Source: UBA2030 sp049969475 (GTDB lineage: Bacteria > Bacteroidota > Bacteroidia > Bacteroidales > TTA-H9). Taken from it: a stretch of DNA of 64,000 bases. The translations under genes and the position numbers were made by a program. Where the stretch lies: NCBI GenBank assembly GCA_049969475.1, contig JBMFOU010000018.1, positions 6,225 to 70,224 of the forward strand. Reading direction: 5' to 3'. The notes beneath the pieces were generated by a model. It was not told the DNA's origin. It saw only the letters and a program-made list of their open reading frames with translations, and did not search any database. This document shows, in pieces, positions 1 to 8,227 of this stretch (positions are counted from its first letter, which is position 1; each line of letters opens with the position of its first letter).

Positions 1-1370
1 CTCTTGTAGCTCTGTTCCTTAGCGAAAAGCTTGGTATAGTATTCACCATTTTCGTCTACATCAATAATCACATGTTTAGGAGCTGGTATCAGGCAATGTT
101 GTAAGCCGCCGTAGCCTGAGAGTGATTCCTGGTATGCCCCCATGTGGAAAAATCCGATATATTGTTCCTGCTCGGGGACAATTTTGGGAAGAAACACTGC
201 GTTGGAGTGCGCTTCAGCATTATAGAAATCCTGGCTGTCGCAGGTGAGGCCTCCCAGATGTACACGCTGATATTCCGAATTCCAGTTGTTGATAGCCAGC
301 AAAATATAGCGTTGATTGATGGCCCAGGTATCGGGTAGGGTAGTCATAAATGACCCGTCTATCATGTTCCAGAGCTCACGGTCGTTCTGCTGTTTCTGGT
401 TTACAATGCTATAGAGCATGGCCCCACTTTCGCCTACGGTGTAGGTGCCAAACTCGGTGAAGATATCGGGCTCGGGAACTCCCTGCTGTGCACAGGTGTT
501 CTTTATCTGCATTACGATTTCTTCAGCCATGTATTCATAGTCGTAATTGAATTCCAAAGAATTCTTGATGGGAAAACCTCCGCCGATATTCAACGAATCC
601 AGTTCGGGGCAAATCTTTTTTAGTTCACAATAAAGATTGACTGCTTTTAGCAGTTCGTTCCAATAGTAGGCCGTGTCTTTAATCCCGGTATTTATAAAGA
701 AATGGAGCATTTTCAGCTCAAAAAGCGGGTTGTTTTGTATCTTTTCTTGATAGTAAGGAATAATTTCGTTGTAGCGAATACCCAGCCTCGAAGTGTAAAA
801 CTGAAACTGGGGTTCTTCTTCGGTAGCAATGCGGATACCCAGCTTGGTTTTGCGCTTAAGACCAGCCTCGATATATTTATCCAGCTCAAATTTGTTGTCG
901 AGCACCGGAATGGTATTCTCAAAACCGTTGTGGATAATATTTACAATGTTTTCGATATATTGAGGTCGTTTAAATCCATTGCAAATGATGTAATTGTCCT
1001 TTTGAAAAATACCTTGATTGTGCAATTCCTCTACAATATTAATATCGAAGGCTGAGGAAGTCTCTAGGTGTACATCGTTTTTAAGCACCTCTTCCAGCAC
1101 AAACGAGAAGTGATTGCTCTTGGTACAATAGCAATAATGGTACTCGCCATTGTAATCGGCTTTGGCCATAGCCACATTAAAATTGATTCTGGCTTTCTGG
1201 ATCTGACTTGAAATTTTGGGTAAATACGTAAGCCGAACAGGGGTTCCGTACTGCTTGATGATGTCCATCAGGGGAATATTATTCCAATAAAGTTCATCAT
1301 CAATGACGTTGAAATCTTCCTGAGGAAATTCAAAAGTCTGCTGAATGAGGTCGATGTACTTGTTTTTCAT
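1..1370 (-). CDS. speA: Biosynthetic arginine decarboxylase (3' end beyond left edge)
   Basis: PLP-dependent decarboxylation of arginine to agmatine, the first step of the agmatine route to polyamines; cytoplasmic. Read by translating the minus strand from the ATG at 1370: an open frame of 456 codons continues off the left edge. It starts MKNKYIDLIQQTF and carries the PLP-lysine motif YCTKSNHF near residue 93, the glycine-rich phosphate-binding motif NIGGGFP near residue 257, and a late FHMGAYQ motif. Bacteroidota SpeA proteins are about 460-465 residues, so only a few C-terminal residues are probably missing. The upstream neighbour, ald, is on the same strand with a terminator between them, so speA is likely its own unit. 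Family assignment is firm. I infer biosynthetic rather than acid-induced from the length and the N-terminal architecture. Confidence 0.93.
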   Translation of the reverse strand, partial: MKNKYIDLIQQTFEFPQEDFNVIDDELYWNNIPLMDIIKQYGTPVRLTYLPKISSQIQKARINFNVAMAKADYNGEYHYCYCTKSNHFSFVLEEVLKNDVHLETSSAFDINIVEELHNQGIFQKDNYIICNGFKRPQYIENIVNIIHNGFENTIPVLDNKFELDKYIEAGLKRKTKLGIRIATEEEPQFQFYTSRLGIRYNEIIPYYQEKIQNNPLFELKMLHFFINTGIKDTAYYWNELLKAVNLYCELKKICPELDSLNIGGGFPIKNSLEFNYDYEYMAEEIVMQIKNTCAQQGVPEPDIFTEFGTYTVGESGAMLYSIVNQKQQNDRELWNMIDGSFMTTLPDTWAINQRYILLAINNWNSEYQRVHLGGLTCDSQDFYNAEAHSNAVFLPKIVPEQEQYIGFFHMGAYQESLSGYGGLQHCLIPAPKHVIIDVDENGEYYTKLFAKEQSYK

Positions 1371-1441
1371 TTTGCGCTTTAGGTAAATTAGTTTGACGTC
1401 ATTGGGCAAATCCGGATAACCTGGATTTTGAAAAGGGGAGC

Positions 1442-1449
1442 AAAAGTAA
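1442..1449 (-). promoter_or_regulatory. Candidate -7 element for speA
   Basis: The minus strand reads TACTTTTG, matching the Bacteroidota -7 consensus TAnnTTTG, 72 bases before the speA ATG. No TTTG is seen at the expected -33 distance, so this is only a candidate. Confidence 0.4.
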
Positions 1450-1524
1450 TACAATTACACATACCTTGAGCCTTTTGGGTAAAAAATTTTTAGGGATTTA
1501 AAATATTGATCTACAATATTAAGA

Positions 1525-1563
1525 TTAAAAATTCCGCAAATTATATCGATGTTTTGCGGAATT
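1525..1563 (-). terminator. Intrinsic terminator of ald
   Basis: A perfect 11-bp inverted repeat (AATTCCGCAAA at 1530-1540 with its complement at 1553-1563) is followed on the minus strand by a T-rich run. It lies 74 bases downstream of the ald stop codon and separates ald from speA. Confidence 0.75.
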
Positions 1564-1636
1564 CAGTGGAATAAATGATGTAAAATTTAAGTAATCCGGA
1601 TGTGAAAAAAATAAACTATCCGGGTGAGATGAATAG

Positions 1637-2860
1637 TTAAAAAGCGACCATCAATAGTTCAATATCCTGTGAAGGTATGGAAAAATGGTCTCCTATAGTT
1701 TTGTTAGTCAGGGTTCCATTGAGCAAATAAACCCCCTGTCGCAGCCCATAGTCTTTTTTGATGAACTTTTCCAAACCACCCTGATAACCAATTTTTAAAA
1801 TGATCGGAGTGAATACATTACTGAGTGCATAAGAAGCCGTATGTGGTACACGGGACGCAATGTTGGGAACGCAATAGTGGGTAACTCCATAAACCTGATA
1901 AACAGGATGTGTGTGCGTAGTAGGTCGCGAAGTTTCAATGCAGCCCCCCTGATCTATGCTAACATCCACAATCACTGAACCTCGTTTCATCCGACTGACC
2001 ATTTCTTCAGAAATTATAACAGGCGTTCTTCCTTCGCGGCTGAATAATGCACCAATAACTACATCGGCCGTCGCAACGCTTTTGGTCAAAACCTTGGGTT
2101 GGATGATACTTGTGAAAATCCTTGCTCCTAAAACATTTTGAATATGCCTAAGTTTGTAAACTTTATCATCAAATATTTTCACCATGGCCCCCATCCCTAA
2201 TGCTGTGCGGGCCGCATATTCGGCCACTGTTCCTCCGCCAATAATTACAATTTCAGACGGATTGATTCCCGGAAATCCACCCAGCATACTTCCTTTGCCC
2301 AATATGGGATGACTGAGATATTCAGCTGCAACAAGAATAGCGGTTGTACCCGAGATTTCGCTCATCGAGCGCATGACGGGAAAAGCATTGGAATCGTCTT
2401 TGATGTACTCAAAGCCAATAGCTGTTATTTTTTTTTGTATCAGGCCCGTAAAGTATTCTTTAGGCTGAATGAATGTATGCACGGATGAGAACAAAACCTG
2501 GCGGGGTTTGAGTCTCTCCTGTTCGTGGGGATGCGGAGGGGCTACTTTTACGATAATCTCTGCTTTAAAGACTTCTTCCGGAGTGTCGCAGACAATGGCA
2601 CCTGCTTCAGCGTATTCCTCATCGCTAAACCGGGCCTGCTGTCCGGCTCCTCTTTCGTAATAAACCGTATGTCCGTTTTCTACTAGTTCGGTGACAGCCG
2701 AGGGCACGATTGCAATGCGGTTTTCGTCGGGGCTGATTTCTCTGGGTAATCCTATGCTAAATTTTCTAAGAGTTTGGTTAAGGGGTTTGAGTTGTTCGAG
2801 TGGAGCAGGCCGTTCCTCAACGGCAGTATGGGCTATAGATTTGGGGCCGTTTTCCATCAT
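1637..2860 (-). CDS. ald: Alanine dehydrogenase (AlaDH/PNT family)
   Basis: NAD-dependent interconversion of L-alanine and pyruvate plus ammonium. The 407-residue product has the AlaDH/PNT N-terminal domain (IGLPREISPDENRIAI at about 37-52, conserved lysine in VKVAPP, histidine in SSVHTF) and a Rossmann domain with VIIGGGTVAEYAA near residue 205. The SIDQGGC and HYCVPNIASRVPHTA motifs are typical of the family. It is about 35 residues longer than the usual 370, through an N-terminal extension of unclear role. The HTF motif differs from the common LHLA of classical alanine dehydrogenases, so this is a divergent branch and an exact substrate is not proven. A TAnnTTTG box at 2900-2907 gives it its own promoter. 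Confidence 0.85.
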   Translation of the reverse strand: MMENGPKSIAHTAVEERPAPLEQLKPLNQTLRKFSIGLPREISPDENRIAIVPSAVTELVENGHTVYYERGAGQQARFSDEEYAEAGAIVCDTPEEVFKAEIIVKVAPPHPHEQERLKPRQVLFSSVHTFIQPKEYFTGLIQKKITAIGFEYIKDDSNAFPVMRSMSEISGTTAILVAAEYLSHPILGKGSMLGGFPGINPSEIVIIGGGTVAEYAARTALGMGAMVKIFDDKVYKLRHIQNVLGARIFTSIIQPKVLTKSVATADVVIGALFSREGRTPVIISEEMVSRMKRGSVIVDVSIDQGGCIETSRPTTHTHPVYQVYGVTHYCVPNIASRVPHTASYALSNVFTPIILKIGYQGGLEKFIKKDYGLRQGVYLLNGTLTNKTIGDHFSIPSQDIELLMVAF

Positions 2861-2899
2861 GTGCTCAGAAAATTATGGGCGTTTTGTAATTTAAGCCTT

Positions 2900-2907
2900 C
2901 AAATTTA
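2900..2907 (-). promoter_or_regulatory. Candidate -7 element for ald
   Basis: The minus strand reads TAAATTTG (TAnnTTTG), 39 bases before the ald ATG and overlapping the tsaE stop codon. It would allow ald to be expressed independently of tsaE. No clear -33 box. Confidence 0.4.
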
Positions 2908-3369
2908 CTTCATTTGCCCGGGCTGGTGTGAGTGATCCTCTAAATTTTTAACCTCTATCTCTCTGCCTCCATTTTCCAGAACTTTGATTTTAATATGCAC
3001 CGAATCCTCAGGCAGCAAATCAAAGGCAGCCTCGGGCCATTCAATAAAACACCAGGCTCCGCTGTCGAAGTATTCGAGCGCACCCGTGGCCAATAGCTCA
3101 TTTCTGTCCTTCAGGCGATATAAATCGAAATGGTAGATGAGACCTTCCTTCAACGTCTGATAGACATTTATTATAGCAAAAGTAGGACTGCAAACGTTGT
3201 CAGTGGTCTCAAGATGTTGGCAAAGTGCTTTGATAAGGGTGGTTTTTCCGGCTCCCATCGGGCCTTCAATCGCAAAGACTCTGTAACCGGCCCAGTCCTT
3301 TAACAGTTGACCTGCAACTTCCTCCAACACCTTTGTATCCGGAGCAAAATACGTATGTGGTTGATTCAT
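2905..3369 (-). CDS. tsaE: tRNA threonylcarbamoyladenosine biosynthesis ATPase TsaE
   Basis: P-loop ATPase that works with TsaB and TsaD in making the t6A37 modification of ANN-decoding tRNAs. The product has Walker A GPMGAGKTT (residues 36-44), the family motif SPTFAIINVY, and the acidic YHFDLYRL segment. I place the start at 3369 (MNQPHTYF), giving 154 residues, the normal family length. The frame stays open up to an ATG at 3489, but that longer form adds 40 unrelated residues and would begin upstream of the promoter-like TACTTTTG at 3421-3428. Next gene downstream on the same strand is ald (44-base gap). Confidence 0.93.
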   Translation of the reverse strand: MNQPHTYFAPDTKVLEEVAGQLLKDWAGYRVFAIEGPMGAGKTTLIKALCQHLETTDNVCSPTFAIINVYQTLKEGLIYHFDLYRLKDRNELLATGALEYFDSGAWCFIEWPEAAFDLLPEDSVHIKIKVLENGGREIEVKNLEDHSHQPGQMK

Positions 3370-3420
3370 CCTTATATGTTTAGATATGCGGAGAGCAGAG
3401 TTATCGAGTATAAGTGCTGG

Positions 3421-3428
3421 CAAAAGTA
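3421..3428 (-). promoter_or_regulatory. Candidate -7 element for tsaE
   Basis: The minus strand reads TACTTTTG (TAnnTTTG), 51 bases upstream of the chosen tsaE start. It helps rule out the longer upstream start at 3489. The -33 box is not convincing. Confidence 0.45.
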
Positions 3429-3487
3429 GGACAAAATGCACAAATACAGAGGCTTCTGTCTGGATTAAGAGAATTGCAAACGTTTTC

Positions 3488-3519
3488 ATTGGAGGGATAA
3501 AGTTTATTCTCTACCTTTG
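3488..3519 (+). promoter_or_regulatory. Promoter of rocD
   Basis: ATTG at 3488-3491, a 20-base spacer, then TACCTTTG at 3512-3519, a full match to the -7 consensus. Transcription would start about 55 bases before the rocD ATG at 3580. Confidence 0.65.
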
Positions 3520-3579
3520 CTGCAGTTTTTATTATTGATAATCAGACTCTTCTTATATAAATATTAAAATCGGTTTTAT

Positions 3580-4803
3580 ATGATGCAGAAATTCAGTTCG
3601 CAGGAGCTCATGCAGCTTGAAGAAAAGTACGGGGCACACAACTATCATCCGTTGCCCGTGGTGTTGGCCAAAGGTGAAGGGCCCTTCATGTGGGATGTAG
3701 AAGGAAAACGCTACTACGATTTTCTTTCGGCCTATTCGGCTGTCAATCAGGGACATTGCCACCCCAAAATTGTGGAGGCCCTGGTTGATCAGGCCCGCAC
3801 GCTTACCCTTACTTCCAGGGCCTTTTATAATAATGTGCTTGGTGTTTACGAAAAGTATGTTACCGAATATTTTGGGTACGATAAGGTATTGCCCATGAAT
3901 ACGGGTGCCGAAGCTGACGAGACGGCTTTAAAGCTTTGCCGCAAGTGGGCTTACCAGAAAAAGGGTATCCCTGAAGGACAGGCTAAAATTATTGTCTGCG
4001 AAGGTAATTTCCATGGTCGTACCATTACGATTATCTCTATGTCCACCGACCCGGATGCCTACGACGAATATGGTCCCTATACTCCTGGTTTTATCAAAAT
4101 ACCCTATAACGACCTCAATGCACTGGCTCAGGCGCTCGAAGATCCTAATGTAGCCGGCTTCCTGGTAGAACCTATTCAGGGTGAGGCTGGAGTGTACGTG
4201 CCGGATGAAGGCTATCTGGCCAAAGCCTATGAGATGTGCAAGGCCAAAAATGTGCTTTTCATTGCCGATGAAGTCCAGACAGGCATTGCCCGTACAGGTA
4301 AACTCCTGGCTTGCGACTATGAAAATGTAAGACCCGATATCCTGATTCTTGGTAAGGCGTTGAGTGGCGGGGTATTCCCCGTATCTGCCGTACTGGCCGA
4401 CGACGAAATTATGCTTACCATCAAACCCGGTCAACATGGTTCCACTTTTGGAGGCAACCCTATTGCCGCACGGGTGGCCATCGCAGCTCTCGAGGTTGTG
4501 AAAGAAGAAAAATTAGCAGAACGGGCTGCTTATCTGGGTGAGATTTTCCGCCAGGCAATGAGGAGTATCAAGAGCGATATGGTCGAGTTGGTGAGAGGTA
4601 AGGGCTTATTGAATGCTGTGGTGATTCGTCCGAAAAATGGTAAGGAGGCCTGGGATGTATGCCTGAAAATGGCCGAAAATGGAGTCCTGGCTAAACCTAC
4701 ACATCAACACATCATCCGTTTCGCTCCTCCGCTGGTCATCACCGAAGAACAACTGCGTGAGGCTATCGAGTTGATTAAGAAGTCGATACTTTCCTTTGAT
4801 TAA
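3580..4803 (+). CDS. rocD: Ornithine aminotransferase
   Basis: PLP enzyme converting ornithine and 2-oxoglutarate to glutamate-5-semialdehyde and glutamate, linking arginine to proline/glutamate. The 407-residue product is a class-III aminotransferase of standard length. It has MNTGAEADETA near residue 106 (cofactor phosphate binding), FIADEVQTG with the aspartate contacting the PLP ring (D230), and the Schiff-base lysine in ILGKALSGG (K259). HGSTFGGNP and the C-terminal HQHIIRFAPPLVI are ornithine-aminotransferase-like. There are two successive ATG codons at the start; I use the first. It has its own promoter and terminator. With speA nearby it represents a second exit for arginine carbon, though on the opposite strand. 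Confidence 0.95.
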   Translation: MMQKFSSQELMQLEEKYGAHNYHPLPVVLAKGEGPFMWDVEGKRYYDFLSAYSAVNQGHCHPKIVEALVDQARTLTLTSRAFYNNVLGVYEKYVTEYFGYDKVLPMNTGAEADETALKLCRKWAYQKKGIPEGQAKIIVCEGNFHGRTITIISMSTDPDAYDEYGPYTPGFIKIPYNDLNALAQALEDPNVAGFLVEPIQGEAGVYVPDEGYLAKAYEMCKAKNVLFIADEVQTGIARTGKLLACDYENVRPDILILGKALSGGVFPVSAVLADDEIMLTIKPGQHGSTFGGNPIAARVAIAALEVVKEEKLAERAAYLGEIFRQAMRSIKSDMVELVRGKGLLNAVVIRPKNGKEAWDVCLKMAENGVLAKPTHQHIIRFAPPLVITEEQLREAIELIKKSILSFD

Positions 4804-4843
4804 TCAAGGTTAAGAGCTTTTTTCTACTTATTTAAATACTCTT

Positions 4844-4878
4844 CTGACCCTGAACTTCAGCTTCCGGGGTCAGTTTTT
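4844..4878 (+). terminator. Intrinsic terminator of rocD
   Basis: CTGACCC (4844-4850) pairs with GGGTCAG (4867-4873), followed by TTTTT. It lies 40 bases after the rocD stop. Confidence 0.85.
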
Positions 4879-4895
4879 AATATTCGCGTTTAAGG

Positions 4896-4928
4896 AAATT
4901 AATCTATTGTGAAACAATAGTTTAATTT
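4896..4928 (-). terminator. Large inverted repeat, probable terminator of the lipoprotein amidotransferase gene
   Basis: Two 15-base arms (4896-4910 and 4914-4928) flank GAA with a single mismatch; the core is CTATTGT-GAA-ACAATAG. It lies between two converging genes, 28 bases beyond the stop of the minus-strand gene. AT-rich arms make it able to act in either direction. Confidence 0.5.
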
Positions 4929-4956
4929 CACGAAAGAGAAAAAGAATTGTTGGAAT

Positions 4957-5724
4957 TTAGTTTTTATGAATTTTTACCTGCCGAATGAATTCGGCTGCCA
5001 GAGGTTCTGAAAAAACCGGGTTTTCTTTCAGCCTTTCCGGATGCCATTGAACGGCCAGAAGCCAGCTCTTCCCCTCTGCATCTTTCCATTCAATGGCTTC
5101 TATGAGATGATCGCTGGAAAAGGCGGTGGCTTTTAAATCAGCCGCCAGTTGGTCGATGCCCTGGTGATGGTTTGAGTTGACCATACCTTCGTTAAAACCG
5201 GTGATTCGATGCAACATAGTATGAGGCTCTACCTGGATAGGATGCAGGCAGTTCATGGGGTCTGGGCACTGATGCATCACCTCATCTCCCATATCCCTGG
5301 GCAGGTCGGGGAGTAAAGTGCCTCCCAGAAAAATGTTAATCATCTGAAAACCCCGGCAGATGCCCAGCACCGGTATCTTTCTTTCAAAGGCCTTTCGCAA
5401 AGCCATGGTTTCAAGACTATCTCTCCGGGGGTCAATATCCTTGCAAATGGCTGTATCATATTCCTTTCCGTATAAGCCAGGATGAATGTCCCCTCCTCCC
5501 GTAACCAATAATCCGTCGGCCTGTTCCATGATCCGTTCAGCGGAGTCTAACGGTAATTTAATTAAATTCACGATATCGAGTGTGCTGTCCGCCTTCAGCA
5601 GCCAGTTTTGGTAATTGTCGGTGAGTTTGGTAACAGCTATCATGGTATGAGTTTTTTTACAACCCAGAGCTCCCAGCATCAAGGTGATGATAAGTAGAAA
5701 GGGAATTTTTTTCATAACGTGCAT
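4957..5724 (-). CDS. Lipoprotein class-I glutamine amidotransferase (peptidase C26 family)
   Basis: The 255-residue product has a lipoprotein signal peptide ending LGALGC (lipidated Cys22), followed by a gamma-glutamyl hydrolase-like domain. The nucleophile sits in LGICRGFQ (Cys123) and the His/Glu pair in QWHPE (His228, Glu230). LLVTGGGDIHP near residue 72 is the usual oxyanion-strand motif. The family includes PuuD (gamma-glutamyl-GABA hydrolase) and folylpolyglutamate hydrolases; these are normally cytoplasmic, so a membrane-anchored, probably periplasmic, copy suggests hydrolysis of external gamma-glutamyl compounds. The substrate is not determinable. A second ATG at 5715 also gives a good signal peptide. 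Not in an operon with its neighbours. Confidence 0.8.
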   Translation of the reverse strand: MHVMKKIPFLLIITLMLGALGCKKTHTMIAVTKLTDNYQNWLLKADSTLDIVNLIKLPLDSAERIMEQADGLLVTGGGDIHPGLYGKEYDTAICKDIDPRRDSLETMALRKAFERKIPVLGICRGFQMINIFLGGTLLPDLPRDMGDEVMHQCPDPMNCLHPIQVEPHTMLHRITGFNEGMVNSNHHQGIDQLAADLKATAFSSDHLIEAIEWKDAEGKSWLLAVQWHPERLKENPVFSEPLAAEFIRQVKIHKN

Positions 5725-5777
5725 TATTAGAGTCCCCTAAATTAGAAAAAATCTCCTTAGGTCTAGTGTATGAAAAA

Positions 5778-6551
5778 TCACCCAGCGTTAGCCACATTTA
5801 TAGGGAGATAATCGAGAAGAGTCGTAAAAATGATTTTATGGTCTGATTGACGCAGGCCATAGAGGAATGTTTTTCCTTTTTCAGTATCTGCCCGATAAAT
5901 TTCTATTTCCTCAGCCTCCAAAGCTTCTTGTAAAAAATTAATATTCAGGTGTGTGATTCGGTTTTCGAGATGCCAAGTAGTGGGAAAAGCATCGAGGCAC
6001 CAGGTTAAATAACGGCTATTGTTTACATGCCCATGCATGTCAATATCGCTGAAAGAAACTTTGCGATAGCCAGCCCTTAGAAAATTACTCTCAGGGAGTT
6101 TGATTTTTTCAGGGGCTGAAAAATGGGGCATAAATTCTGGCACGACTGCTTTTCTAAGATATTCGAAGGCCTCGGGCCGGCGGGGGCGCCGGCTCTCGGC
6201 ATCTATGATAAGCCATGAAGTTGCGGCTCCACCTACCTCGTTACCTTGTGAATTAAAAAAGCGGAAGTTACGCAGAGCCTGAAATCCTTCAATACCTGCT
6301 GGCCAGGTCTCAAGCGTGAGGGTTTGTTCCCATCCGGGAAGGTTGTCAGTCCAAATTTCCATACGCATCAGCACCCAGGCTCTGTTATCCTGTTGATTAG
6401 CTTCGAACCCTACGCCCAGAAGATGTGCATGATGCCAGGCTGTCTCCTGCATAAAACCGGCTAATTGAGGTAACCCTAACCGACCACTGGCACCCGCCGC
6501 ATCCCAGGTGATTTTATAGGTTTCGCGCCAGACTTTAACCATCGCTTCCAT
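5778..6551 (-). CDS. Acyl-ACP thioesterase
   Basis: Cytoplasmic thioesterase releasing free fatty acids from acyl-ACP. The 257-residue product has the tandem hot-dog layout of the Acyl-ACP_TE family: a first domain beginning KVWRETYKI with GRLGLPQLAGFMQE, and a second with FSDIDMHGHVNNSRYLTWCLD near residues 168-188, whose Asn and His belong to the catalytic set. The start may be the ATG at 6551 or the in-frame ATG at 6542; both follow the promoter element at 6571-6578. A separate transcription unit, divergent from ilvE. Confidence 0.87.
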   Translation of the reverse strand: MEAMVKVWRETYKITWDAAGASGRLGLPQLAGFMQETAWHHAHLLGVGFEANQQDNRAWVLMRMEIWTDNLPGWEQTLTLETWPAGIEGFQALRNFRFFNSQGNEVGGAATSWLIIDAESRRPRRPEAFEYLRKAVVPEFMPHFSAPEKIKLPESNFLRAGYRKVSFSDIDMHGHVNNSRYLTWCLDAFPTTWHLENRITHLNINFLQEALEAEEIEIYRADTEKGKTFLYGLRQSDHKIIFTTLLDYLPINVANAG

Positions 6552-6570
6552 GCTGGATCTTTTTGTCGGA

Positions 6571-6578
6571 CAAAGGTA
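6571..6578 (-). promoter_or_regulatory. -7 element of the acyl-ACP thioesterase gene
   Basis: The minus strand reads TACCTTTG, an exact TAnnTTTG match, 19 bases before the first start codon. Confidence 0.55.
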
Positions 6579-6806
6579 GAAACTCGCCTCTAAAAAGCTT
6601 TGGCAAAAACCAGGGTACGGTTTTAAATGTATCCTTATGAAGCGGTTTTAAATATTGATAACCTGTATGATGCACCTCATGTGCCGGCTGAATTTTCTGC
6701 TAAAACCTTTTATAAGCCTTGGTATCAGTAAATAGGGAAACCGGAAAAATTTATACCTTGCAAACGTTTTCGGACAGTTTTCAACAACCAATTAAATTTA
6801 AAGCTT

Positions 6807-7835
6807 ATGGCTGATATAGAAGATATTAAATGGGGGGAGTTACCCTTTGGTTATCTCAAAACCGATTACAACGTCAGGGCTTATTTTAAAGATGAAAAAT
6901 GGAGCGATTTAGAAGTTTCTGACTCTGAGTACCTTAGTATTCACATGGCAGCCACCGCACTTCACTACGGTCAGGAGGCCTTCGAAGGGATGAAAGCCTT
7001 TAGAGGTGTGGATGGTAAAATCCGGGTTTTCAGATGGGATGAAAACGCCAAACGCCTCATTAATTCAGCCCGGGGCATCATGATGGAACCTGTTCCCATG
7101 GAGCTTTTCAAAGAAGCCGTGTGGAAGGTCATCAAGCTCAACGAACGTTTCGTGCCCCCCTATGGCACTGGTGCTTCGCTTTACATCCGTCCCCTGCTTT
7201 TGGGCTCAGGAGCGCAGGTTGGCGTAAAGCCGGCGAGTGAATATATGTTTGTGGTATTTGTTACTCCGGTAGGCCCCTATTTCAAAGAAGGATTTAAGCC
7301 GGTAAAGATGCAAATCGTACGTGACTTCGACCGCGCTGCACCCTTGGGAACCGGCACCTACAAGGTGGGGGGAAATTATGCCGCCAGTCTGCAAGCTAGC
7401 GAAAGGGCTCATCGCGAAGGTTACAAAGCCGCCCTCTTCCTCGATGCAAAAGAAAAGAAATATATCGACGAAGCTGGTCCTGCTAATTTCTTTGGTATCA
7501 AAAATAATACTTACGTTACCCCTAAATCTACCTCCATCCTTCCTTCAATTACCAATATGAGTCTTAGGGTATTGGCCGAAGAAATCGGACTGAAGGTTGA
7601 GGTCAGACCCATCCCAGTAGAAGAATTAGCTGAATTTGACGAAGTGGGAGCCTGCGGCACTGCAGCTGTCATTTCGCCTATTTGTGCCATTGAAGACCGC
7701 GATACCCATACCATTTACACCTATTGCAAAGATGGTAACGCTGGGCCTGTTTCTACCCGGCTCTATAAAATGTTGCAAGGAATTCAGTTCGGCGAAATAC
7801 CCGATAAATACGGATGGACTGAAATCGTTGATTAA
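6807..7835 (+). CDS. ilvE: Branched-chain amino acid aminotransferase
   Basis: PLP fold-type IV transaminase for the last step of leucine, isoleucine and valine synthesis (and the first of their breakdown). The 342-residue product matches the group II branched-chain aminotransferases in length. It has HYGQEAFEGMKAF near residue 53, GTYKVGGNY with the PLP lysine K186, and EVGACGTAAVISP near residue 279. A degenerate TATACCTTG box lies ~50 bases upstream. A strong terminator follows. Monocistronic. Confidence 0.95.
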   Translation: MADIEDIKWGELPFGYLKTDYNVRAYFKDEKWSDLEVSDSEYLSIHMAATALHYGQEAFEGMKAFRGVDGKIRVFRWDENAKRLINSARGIMMEPVPMELFKEAVWKVIKLNERFVPPYGTGASLYIRPLLLGSGAQVGVKPASEYMFVVFVTPVGPYFKEGFKPVKMQIVRDFDRAAPLGTGTYKVGGNYAASLQASERAHREGYKAALFLDAKEKKYIDEAGPANFFGIKNNTYVTPKSTSILPSITNMSLRVLAEEIGLKVEVRPIPVEELAEFDEVGACGTAAVISPICAIEDRDTHTIYTYCKDGNAGPVSTRLYKMLQGIQFGEIPDKYGWTEIVD

Positions 7836-7857
7836 TTTGAGCCTCATGTTGTTTACG

Positions 7858-7887
7858 GTGCCCTGCTTGTCGGGGCACTTTTTTTTT
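7858..7887 (+). terminator. Intrinsic terminator of ilvE
   Basis: GTGCCC (7858-7863) pairs with GGGCAC (7873-7878), followed by nine T residues. Confidence 0.9.
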
Positions 7888-8043
7888 GATTCCTATATTC
7901 TCTAGGGGTTAAGTCGGGTTACAAATCCGGAGTTTCTTTCTCCCGAATGTTGACAAGGAATTGGGCCAAAAACAGCCAGGCCTGAAATTTTGTCTTTCCA
8001 GCATAAAAATAAATGGAAATGCTCAGGTTTTAAGAAAATATTC

Positions 8044-8051
8044 TAACTTTG
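8044..8051 (+). promoter_or_regulatory. -7 element of the tRNA-Lys gene
   Basis: TAACTTTG, a TAnnTTTG match, ends 21 bases before the mature tRNA 5' end. Confidence 0.55.
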
Positions 8052-8072
8052 CACCCGCAATTTTAGAAGCGC

Positions 8073-8145
<73 letters not shown>

Positions 8146-8149
8146 CTCC

Positions 8150-8187
8150 AAAAGCCCTGTGAATCATGATTTACAGGGCTTTTTTTT
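8150..8187 (+). terminator. Intrinsic terminator of tRNA-Lys
   Basis: AAAAGCCCTGT (8150-8160) pairs perfectly with ACAGGGCTTTT (8173-8183), within a run of eight T residues. Confidence 0.92.
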
Positions 8188-8227
8188 ATGGGTGTTTTAC
8201 GAGAATATCAATTGCCTGCGTCTCTGC

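Noticed and set aside
3370..3489. Long form of tsaE beginning at 3489
   Set aside because: It would exceed family length by 40 residues and begin upstream of the promoter-like box at 3421-3428.
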